Source: a bacterium (GTDB lineage: Bacteria > Planctomycetota > J058 > JAJDCP01). From it: a stretch of 5,074 nt of DNA. The first letter of the stretch is position 1. Each line of letters begins with the position of its first letter. The notes below the pieces were generated by a model. It ran no database searches. It was not told where the DNA came from and worked only from the letters and a program-made list of their open reading frames with translations. Location: assembly GCA_030428695.1 (NCBI GenBank), contig JAUIEM010000537.1:1-5074 (forward strand), given 5' to 3'. Positions 1-5,074 of the stretch are shown piece after piece. Position numbers and translations under genes: made by a program.

Positions 1-674
1 CGGTCGCCTGGGGCGGGGTGGGCTTCTACACCGGCATGGGGGCGGCGCTGCTGCTGATCCCGCCGGGCCCCTGGCGGGGCATGGTCGCCGCCGCGGCGCT
101 CGGCGCCCACGGGGTCCTGGTTGCGCTGTTGCTGCGCGAGCGCATCCGCTGCCTGCCCTGCCTGGGCACCGCGGCCAGCGCGCTGGCCGCGGCGGGCGGC
201 GCGGTCGCCCTCGGCTTCGTCGTCTGGCAGCCGCTCGTCGCGGTCGCCAGCGCGGTCGGCACCTGGCTGGCGCTGGCGCTCGCGCGCCGGGCCGCGCCGG
301 GCCGGATGCTCGCCAGGGTCTGCGGCTTCGCCCGCCGGCTCGGGGAACAGCGCGCGGCCCCGTCCGACCAGCCGCTGCCGGTGCTCGCCTTCGTGCGCGA
401 GCGCTGTCCGGCCTGCGTGTTCTACAAGGCGGTCATCCGCCCCGGCCTCGAGCGCGACTTCGGGGAGGCGCTGCACATCGAGCAGACGCCGGCCCCGGCC
501 GGGCTGCCGACGCCGCTGCTGGTCATCCCCGGGCAGCCGACGGTGGTCGCCTTCGCCTTCCACCCCGAGACCGCCTACGCCAAGCTGGTCGCGACCCTGC
601 AGCTGCGGCTCGCCGTCCACGCAGGCCAGGCGCCGCCGGTCGAGGGGCTGTGGGTGGTCTCGGAGATGGTCTGA
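1..674 (+). CDS. Membrane thiol-redox protein with C-terminal thioredoxin-like domain (5' end outside window)
   Basis: Probably a membrane-bound thiol-disulfide exchange protein. The frame is open to the left edge (first full codon at 3), so the N-terminus is missing; 223 residues are visible. Numbering from the first possible GTG at 18, hydrophobic stretches lie at about 1-16, 21-40, 50-68 and 71-90. A CLPC motif (C45, C48) sits at the start of the third one. After a basic linker, residues 119-200 look like a thioredoxin fold: a beta strand leads into CPAC (C130, C133), and LPTPLLVI at 163-170 fits the cis-proline loop. A membrane CxxC followed by a thioredoxin domain recalls VKOR-thioredoxin fusions that make disulfides in secreted proteins; MauE/DoxX-like membrane redox proteins are an alternative. 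GTG 18 is an unlikely start because it would cut into the membrane region and lacks a properly spaced ribosome binding site. The gene converges on the kinase gene. The redox role is fairly supported; the exact family is not settled. Confidence 0.72.
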   Translation, partial: VAWGGVGFYTGMGAALLLIPPGPWRGMVAAAALGAHGVLVALLLRERIRCLPCLGTAASALAAAGGAVALGFVVWQPLVAVASAVGTWLALALARRAAPGRMLARVCGFARRLGEQRAAPSDQPLPVLAFVRERCPACVFYKAVIRPGLERDFGEALHIEQTPAPAGLPTPLLVIPGQPTVVAFAFHPETAYAKLVATLQLRLAVHAGQAPPVEGLWVVSEMV

Positions 675-678
675 GCGG

Positions 679-3213
679 CTACTCGCCGAGGCGCGCGAGC
701 GCTTCCCGCGCCTGCTCCGCCTCCTCGCTGTCAGGGTCGACGACCTCGAGCAGGGTGCGCAGGTGGGCGGCGGCCGCGGCCGTGCGGCCGAGGCCTTCGA
801 GGGCGCGCGCCGCGTTGCCGAGCACCATCGGGTCGCGGGGGAACTGGACGAGCAGCGCCTCGAAGGCCTCGACCGCGCCCTCGAGATCGCCCGCCTCAGC
901 GCGCACGGCGCCGGCGAGGTTGAGGCCGTTCGGATCGTCCGGACGCGCGGCGCACATCCAGGCGACGTCGCCGAGAGCCCGCGCCGGCGCGCCCGCGAGC
1001 AGGTGGCACAGCGCCCGGTTGTAGCGCCCGTCCCAGTGCTCCGGCTCGAGGCCGAGCAGGGTGTCGTAGGCGAGGACCGCCTCGTCGAAGCGGGCGAGGT
1101 CGCGCAGGAAGTCGCCGCGCAGGGCGTGCAGCTCGTCGAGCTCCGGGGCGACCGCGATGCCGCGCTCGAGGTCGGCGAGGCCGCCGTCGAGATCGCCCTG
1201 GAAGCGACGGGCGAGGGCGCGCAGGCGGAGCAGCTCGGGCGCCTCGGGCAGCAGCGCGAGGGAGCCGTCGAGGGCCTCCTCCGCGGCAGCCATTCCTTCG
1301 AGCTCGCCGATCGCGACCGCGAGCAACGCGTGGGCGACGCTCATGCGCGGGTCGAGGCGCAGGGCTTCGCGGTTCCCCCGCCGCACCGCCGTGAGGTCGC
1401 GGACCGGCCCTGCCCCGCTGTTCCCGAAGAAGCACAGGCTCCGCGCGTGATGCACCTCGGGCTGGTTCCAGTCGAGCGCCAGGCTCGCGTCGTAGGCGTC
1501 GATCGCGGCGTCGTGCCGCCCGCTGAGCTGGTGGTGCAGGCCGAGCACGAACAGCAGCTCGGGGCGCCCGCCGCCCCGCCCGAGCAGCTCGGCGCCGCGG
1601 GCCTCGACGCCGGTCTCGGCCAGGATCAGCGCCCGCCACAGGGAGAGCTCCTCGTCGAGGGCCGGGGGCAGGCCCCCGAAGTCGCGCTCGAGCTCGACCG
1701 CGAGCTCGGCGGCGAAGGCGACGCGGGCCTCGGCGAAGCGTTCCTCGACGCTGGCCGTGCGCTGATTCAGGAAGCTGAGGCAGAGCCGGCGGGCGAGCAG
1801 GCGGAAGCGGCCGTAGAGTGCCCGCGGAGCGATCTCCAGGGCCGCGGACAGCGGGCTCGGCGGAAGCTCGAGGGCGCGGGTGTGGTCTTCGAGCGCCCCG
1901 GCGCGGTCGTGGGCGAGGGTGCGCAGCTCGGCGCGCAGGAGGTACAGGGCGGGCTCTTCGGGGAACTCCTCCAGCCGCGCGTCGAGGCTGTCCCCGAGGG
2001 CGCGCATCGAGGAACGCTGGGCGGCGAGCCCTGCGGAGTCGTGGCGCAGGGCCAGGCGCTCCGCGAGCGCGGTGAGGTCGCGCCGCCTGCGCTCGTAGGT
2101 GGCGGACAGCGTGAGCTGGCGGTTCTGCTCCTCGAGGTCGGCGGCGAGGGCGCGCAGGGAGTCGCCGCGCACGGCGAGCTCGGCGATCAGCGCCCGCTGC
2201 TCGAGCCACTGCGCGACGAGCAGTCCAGCGGAGGCGAGCAGCACCAGCGCGAGCAGGGCGGCCAGCCCGTACACCAGCGGCCGCCGCCGCACCCGCTTGG
2301 CGAGCCGGTCGAGCCAGGTCGCCCGGCGGGCACGCACCGGCTCGTGCGCGAGGGCGCGGCGCACATCCTCGGCGAAGGCGCGGGCGCTCGGGTAGCGCCG
2401 GGCGGGATCCTTCGCCAGGGCCTGCAGGGCGATCGCGGCGAGGTCCGGCGGGCCCGGCGGCGGCGTCGGCTCGTCCTCGAGCACCGCCCGCGCCGTCGCG
2501 TAGGGATTCGGCCCGGTGTGGGGCGGGCGCCCGGCGAGCAGGGCGTAGAGCGTCGCGCCGAGGCCGTACACGTCGGTGCGGGCATCGGCGCCGCTGCCGT
2601 TGACCTGCTCGGGGGCCATATAGCCCGGGGTGCCGAGCAGCGTGCCGCTGCGGGTCAGGTCCTCGTCGGCGCTGATCCTCCGCCCGAGCCCGAAGTCGAC
2701 GACGAACACCCGGCCGCCGATGTCGACCAGCAGGTTGCTCGGCTTGAGGTCGCGGTGCAGCACCCCGCGCTCGTGGGCGCAGTGCACCGCCTCGGCGGCG
2801 TCGGCGAGGCGGGCGACGGAATCTCCGCCGTAGCGCGACAGGGGCACGCCGTCGATGTACTGCATCGCGATCGCCGGCGGGCGGCTCTCGACGAAGGCGT
2901 ACACCTGCGCGATGTGGGGATGCTGCAGGTCGGCGGCGAGCAGCGCCTCGCGGCGGAAGCGGGCGAGCGCGTCGGCGCTCGTCAGGGTCAGCAGCTTGAG
3001 GGCGACCGTCCTCTGCAGGGCGGTGTCGCGGGCCTTCCACACCTGCCCCATGCCGCCGACCCCGGCGACCTCGAGCAGCCGGTAGGAGCCGACCCGGCCG
3101 CCCGGCGCGAGGCCGGTGTCGAGGGGCTGGCCCTGCGACGGGGAGAGCTCGGTCGGCGCGTCGTCGGCGGGGACGGTCGTCGCCTCGGGGTCGGCTTCGG
3201 GAATCTCGCCCAC
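679..3213 (-). CDS. Receptor-like Ser/Thr protein kinase with one membrane helix and C-terminal TPR repeats
   Basis: Phosphorylates Ser/Thr on proteins; PknB/Hanks-type, 844 residues. An acidic, Thr-rich head (1-38) precedes the kinase domain (about 44-290). The Gly-rich loop GVGGMG is at 51-56, the ATP-binding Lys is K73 in VALK, and the helix-C Glu is probably E89. The catalytic loop HRDLKPSN is at 153-160 (D155), DFG at 173-175, and GTPGYMAPE closes the activation segment at 194-202. T187, S189 and T191 could be autophosphorylation sites. All key residues are present, so it should be active. A basic stretch (302-311) leads into one membrane helix (about 312-335), placing the kinase in the cytoplasm and the C-terminal half probably outside the membrane. 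After a coiled-coil-like segment (340-415) come helical repeats: one TPR near 417-450, then a run from about 551 to 825, likely six to eight units, some degenerate. The GTG start is supported by GAGGG seven bases upstream, which overlaps the stop of the preceding gene, so translation is probably coupled. Signal and substrates are unknown. Confidence 0.96.
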   Translation of the reverse strand: MGEIPEADPEATTVPADDAPTELSPSQGQPLDTGLAPGGRVGSYRLLEVAGVGGMGQVWKARDTALQRTVALKLLTLTSADALARFRREALLAADLQHPHIAQVYAFVESRPPAIAMQYIDGVPLSRYGGDSVARLADAAEAVHCAHERGVLHRDLKPSNLLVDIGGRVFVVDFGLGRRISADEDLTRSGTLLGTPGYMAPEQVNGSGADARTDVYGLGATLYALLAGRPPHTGPNPYATARAVLEDEPTPPPGPPDLAAIALQALAKDPARRYPSARAFAEDVRRALAHEPVRARRATWLDRLAKRVRRRPLVYGLAALLALVLLASAGLLVAQWLEQRALIAELAVRGDSLRALAADLEEQNRQLTLSATYERRRRDLTALAERLALRHDSAGLAAQRSSMRALGDSLDARLEEFPEEPALYLLRAELRTLAHDRAGALEDHTRALELPPSPLSAALEIAPRALYGRFRLLARRLCLSFLNQRTASVEERFAEARVAFAAELAVELERDFGGLPPALDEELSLWRALILAETGVEARGAELLGRGGGRPELLFVLGLHHQLSGRHDAAIDAYDASLALDWNQPEVHHARSLCFFGNSGAGPVRDLTAVRRGNREALRLDPRMSVAHALLAVAIGELEGMAAAEEALDGSLALLPEAPELLRLRALARRFQGDLDGGLADLERGIAVAPELDELHALRGDFLRDLARFDEAVLAYDTLLGLEPEHWDGRYNRALCHLLAGAPARALGDVAWMCAARPDDPNGLNLAGAVRAEAGDLEGAVEAFEALLVQFPRDPMVLGNAARALEGLGRTAAAAAHLRTLLEVVDPDSEEAEQAREALARLGE

Positions 3214-3225
3214 ACCGCTTCCCTC
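3214..3225 (-). promoter_or_regulatory. Ribosome binding site of the kinase gene, overlapping the preceding stop codon
   Basis: GAGGG (3225-3221) begins inside the TGA stop of the zinc-ribbon gene and ends seven bases before the kinase GTG at 3213. This fixes the GTG as the most likely kinase start and indicates that ribosomes finishing the first gene can re-initiate on the second. Confidence 0.72.
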
Positions 3226-4357
3226 AACGGCTGAAGAGCCGCTTCAGCCAGGTGTGCTGTTCGCTGGCCTGGCGGGTCATCTGCATCGCGCTGACCATCT
3301 TCTCGACCTCGCCGTCGTCGAAGTAGATGCCGCCGCAGTCGTCGCACACATCGACGGCGACGCCGCGGTCGATCTTCTCGGTCATCAGCCCGTTGCACTT
3401 CGGGCAGTGGATCAGCTGGCCGGAGGCGGACTGCTGGCGCAGGGGCTCGACGATGGCCTTCAGCTCGTCGACCTCGGCGGCGAGCGCGGCGTTGCGCTCC
3501 TCGGCCTCCGTCGCCCGGCCGGCGGCGGCCTCGAGCGCGGTCTGCAGGCTGTCCCGCTCCTTCTCGGCCGCCTCGACCCGCGCGCTGAGAGCGTCGAGCT
3601 CGGCCTCGCGGGCGCTCGCGGCGCGCGCCTCGGCCTCGGCCCGTTCCGTCGCCTCGGCGGCGCTCTTCAGCGCCTCGTCGCGGGCCGCTTCGAGGGTCTC
3701 GCGCTCGGTCTTCCTCGTCTCTTCGGCTTCGGCGCGGGCGGCGGCGAGCTGCTCCTCGGCCTCGGCGCGGGCCGCTTCGAGGGCCGCCTGGGCCTCGGCC
3801 AGGGCGCTGGCGGTCTCGGCCCGCGCCTGCTCGACGCGGGCGCCTTCCTCGCGGGCGCTGGCGGTCTCGGCGCGGGCGGTCTCGAGGGCGGCGTCGCGGG
3901 CCTCGAGCGTGGCGCGCAGCTCGTCCAGCGCTGCCGTGTGGCGGGCCTCGCGCTCGGCGTCGCGGGCCTCCTGGGCCTCCTGGGCGGCGCGCAGGGCGGC
4001 GAGCTCGTCGCTCTGCTCGGCGAGGGTGGCGGCGAGCGCCTCCTTCTCTCCGCGCACGGCGGCGACCGCCTCTTCCCGCGCGGCGCGCAGCGCTTCCTGC
4101 CCCGCGCGCAGGTCGCGCACCCGCTCGAGGGCGTCGCGGGCGCGCTGCTCGCTGATCTTGCGCGCCTCCTGGGCGGCGCGGGCCTCGGCGATCGCGACCG
4201 CGAGGGCGGCGTGGGCGCGGGCGACGGCGGATTCCTCCGCGTCCTCCGCTTCCTCGGCGAGCTCCGCCTCCTCGGCGCGCTCGTCGGCGGGGGAATCCTC
4301 CTCCGGCGCGTGGGTCTCGCTGCTCGCCTCGTCGGTCGACGCCTCGTCGCTGGCCAT
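3224..4357 (-). CDS. Zinc-ribbon (zf-TFIIB type) protein with long Ala/Glu-rich coiled coil
   Basis: 377 residues in three parts. Residues 1-43 form an acidic, Ser/Thr-rich, probably disordered head. Residues 44-305 are almost entirely Ala, Glu, Arg and Leu with few helix breakers, predicting one long coiled coil or single alpha helix. Residues 316-356 form a zinc ribbon: CPKC (C318, C321), then CDDCGG (C338, C341) and IYFDDGEVEKM. This matches the zf-TFIIB family (PF13453), whose usual pattern is CPxC, about 16 residues, CxxCGGxWxDxGE. A short basic tail ending LKRLFSR follows. No signal peptide or membrane helix is visible, so it is probably cytoplasmic. The family is mostly uncharacterised; the ribbon may bind nucleic acid or protein and the helix may oligomerise or act as a spacer. 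ATG 4357 has GAGGA ten bases upstream, slightly far but usable, and a promoter candidate about 40 bp upstream. It is the first gene of a likely operon with the kinase, suggesting a scaffold, adaptor or substrate (inference). Confidence 0.9.
   Translation of the reverse strand: MASDEASTDEASSETHAPEEDSPADERAEEAELAEEAEDAEESAVARAHAALAVAIAEARAAQEARKISEQRARDALERVRDLRAGQEALRAAREEAVAAVRGEKEALAATLAEQSDELAALRAAQEAQEARDAEREARHTAALDELRATLEARDAALETARAETASAREEGARVEQARAETASALAEAQAALEAARAEAEEQLAAARAEAEETRKTERETLEAARDEALKSAAEATERAEAEARAASAREAELDALSARVEAAEKERDSLQTALEAAAGRATEAEERNAALAAEVDELKAIVEPLRQQSASGQLIHCPKCNGLMTEKIDRGVAVDVCDDCGGIYFDDGEVEKMVSAMQMTRQASEQHTWLKRLFSR
3443..4228 (-). repeat. Low-complexity coding repeat region (Ala/Glu coiled coil)
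   Basis: The coiled-coil part of the zinc-ribbon gene is built from short imperfect in-frame direct repeats. Visible pairs include an 18-bp identity at 3803-3820 and 3854-3871 (51 bp apart; protein ARAETASA twice), a 17-bp identity at 3680-3696 and 3767-3783 (87 bp apart), and a 17-bp identity at 3975-3991 and 4164-4180 (189 bp apart). All offsets are multiples of three, which fits growth by in-frame duplication, or strong codon bias on a repetitive protein. Copy number may vary between strains and assembly could be affected here. Confidence 0.6.
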
Positions 4358-4396
4358 GGGCTGTCCGTCCTCGCACCGAAGTCAGGGGCAACCCAG

Positions 4397-4425
4397 AGGA
4401 TAGGGGATGCGCCCGCCGACGGCAA
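4397..4425 (-). promoter_or_regulatory. Candidate sigma70-type promoter for the zinc-ribbon/kinase operon
   Basis: On the minus strand TTGCCG (4425-4420) and TATCCT (4402-4397) are separated by exactly 17 bp. Each matches the sigma70 consensus at four of six positions. In DNA this GC-rich, a TATCCT at the right distance is notable. Transcription would start near 4390, giving a leader of about 33 nt that contains the GAGGA ribosome binding site. No experimental support; housekeeping promoters in very GC-rich bacteria can deviate from this pattern. Confidence 0.5.
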
Positions 4426-4434
4426 TCCGTCGGC
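4415..4434. promoter_or_regulatory. 8-bp inverted repeat over the -35 box: operator or upstream-gene terminator stem
   Basis: A perfect inverted repeat with arms GCCGACGG (4415-4422) and CCGTCGGC (4427-4434) flanks a CAAT spacer. It lies 23 bp past the stop codon of the 4457-5074 gene and covers the proposed -35 box (4420-4425). As DNA it could be an operator for a dimeric repressor. As RNA it would form a strong stem with a four-base loop, but no U-run follows on the minus strand, so a classical intrinsic terminator is not supported. The arms are purely visible sequence; the function is inferred. Confidence 0.45.
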
Positions 4435-4456
4435 CCGGACGGGGGCCCGGCGGGCG

Positions 4457-5074
4457 TCAACCGTCGCGCGGGCCGCCGTCGGGGCCGCTGGATGCCAGGC
4501 GGGGATGCCTCGACAGGAGCAGCTCGCACAGTCGCGCGCGCAGCCAGGCCGGGGACGCCTCCGCCCGACACGCGCTCGCGAGCGCGGTCTCGGCGTCCCG
4601 CGGAGCCTGGAAGCCGTCGCCACAGGCGAGGCCCAGCGCCGCGTTCAGGGCGTAGCGGCAGGCGGCGAGCGCGGATTTGACGCGGGCACGGTGCGCGGCG
4701 GGCACGCGTCCGAGGCTGTCGCAAAGCGCCTCGACGACCTCCGCCGCCGCGAGGGTGCAGGCCGCGACCGCGGTGTGCCGGCGCAGGCACGCCCGCGCCA
4801 GGCGCAGCGCACGGCGCGGCCGGAGGTCGCCGGGAGACCAGCGCTCGAAGCGCGGCAGGACGCGGGCCGCGTGCTCGACCGCCAGCTGCGTCACCAGGCC
4901 GGGATCGAGCCGGCCGACGTACTCGATGGCGCCGAACAGCGGTGTCTTGCGATGGTGCCCGGCCCAGGCGGGGACAGCGCGCACCCGCGCATCGCCGAGA
5001 CGGGCACGCGCGTCCGCCTGACCGGGCTCGGCGACCACTCTCTCGACGTCGAGGTCCGCGGCTTCGTCGAGACG
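4457..5074 (-). CDS. Cysteine-rich helical protein, weakly Imm5-like (5' end outside window)
   Basis: No firm function. The frame stays open from the TGA at 4457-4459 to the right edge (205 codons visible); GTG at 5038 has no well-spaced ribosome binding site, so the true start is probably off the window. Numbered from that GTG, residues 33-180 are predicted mostly helical, rich in Ala, Arg and Leu, with seven cysteines (84, 94, 106, 127, 139, 157, 171) and no CxxC pair. The stretch HAARVLPRFE with PGDLRPRRAL (57-78), followed by Ala-rich helices, resembles from memory the 'putative immunity protein' family (Imm5-like), where a similar VLPLFE and DPRPRxAIEAAR pattern recurs. That resemblance is motif-level only. 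No membrane segment is evident. It lies on the same strand as the zinc-ribbon/kinase pair, 99 bp upstream, and may or may not share their transcript. It could equally be an unrelated conserved helical protein. Confidence 0.72.
   Translation of the reverse strand, partial: RLDEAADLDVERVVAEPGQADARARLGDARVRAVPAWAGHHRKTPLFGAIEYVGRLDPGLVTQLAVEHAARVLPRFERWSPGDLRPRRALRLARACLRRHTAVAACTLAAAEVVEALCDSLGRVPAAHRARVKSALAACRYALNAALGLACGDGFQAPRDAETALASACRAEASPAWLRARLCELLLSRHPRLASSGPDGGPRDG

Noticed and set aside
18..20. GTG at 18 as the true start of the redox gene
   Set aside because: The frame is open to the left edge, the start would truncate the first membrane segment, and no properly spaced ribosome binding site precedes it.
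689..713. An inverted repeat AGGCGCG / CGCGCCT just past the redox gene stop, a possible terminator stem
   Set aside because: The loop is 11 bases, no T-run follows, and it lies within the kinase coding sequence; short GC-only inverted repeats are common by chance here.
1308..1323. A 16-bp identity between the kinase gene and the ribbon gene (4189-4204)
   Set aside because: Both copies encode similar Ala-rich helices (LAVAI) with the same codon bias, so shared composition explains it without transfer or recombination.
121..3234. A 1037-codon open frame on the plus strand running antisense through the whole kinase gene
   Set aside because: Its first part overlaps the redox gene in another frame and the rest mirrors the kinase gene. 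The product is low-complexity (Arg, Ser, Glu, Gly runs) with no domain. Stop-free antisense frames are expected where GC is this high; the kinase motifs prove the minus strand is coding.
3327..4403. A 358-codon Ser/Ala-rich open frame on the plus strand opposite the coiled-coil gene
   Set aside because: Its composition is the direct antisense of Ala/Glu/Arg codons. The four-cysteine zinc ribbon shows that the minus strand is the coding one.
2988..4790. A 600-codon minus-strand open frame crossing the kinase start, the ribbon gene and the 4457 gene
   Set aside because: It is out of frame with three better-supported genes, crosses the intergenic gap, and encodes Arg/Pro/Gly-rich low complexity without recognisable domains.

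Overview
The window is very GC-rich bacterial chromosomal DNA, gene-dense, with GTG as well as ATG starts. It holds four protein-coding genes and almost no spacer DNA. A Hanks-type Ser/Thr kinase fused through one membrane helix to a long TPR array, next to a zinc-ribbon/coiled-coil protein, fits large-genome, signalling-rich bacteria such as Planctomycetota or Myxococcota. That placement is inferred from gene style; no rRNA, tRNA or marker gene is present to confirm it. I see no mobile element, CRISPR array, tRNA or rRNA.

Layout: (1) positions 1-674, plus strand: the 3' part of a membrane protein with a CxxC at a membrane helix and a C-terminal thioredoxin-like domain carrying a second CxxC, probably a membrane thiol-redox protein. 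Its start lies off the left edge. (2) 679-3213, minus strand: a complete receptor-like Ser/Thr protein kinase with C-terminal TPR repeats. It converges on gene 1 with only 4 bp between the stop codons. (3) 3224-4357, minus strand: a protein with an acidic head, a long Ala/Glu coiled coil and a C-terminal four-cysteine zinc ribbon of the zf-TFIIB type. It lies 10 bp upstream of the kinase start, and the kinase ribosome binding site overlaps its stop codon. (4) 4457-5074, minus strand: the 3' part of a cysteine-rich all-helical protein with a motif-level resemblance to the Imm5-like 'putative immunity protein' family. Its start lies off the right edge.

The 99-bp gap at 4358-4456 is the only real intergenic space. 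It carries a sigma70-like promoter candidate for the zinc-ribbon/kinase pair and an 8-bp inverted repeat covering the proposed -35 box. The clearest unit is therefore a two-gene operon: a probable scaffold or adaptor (zinc ribbon plus coiled coil, with a Ser/Thr-rich acidic head) made together with a membrane kinase. The idea that the first protein is a partner or substrate of the kinase is inference from gene order and composition. The large open frames antisense to the kinase and coiled-coil genes look like high-GC artefacts.
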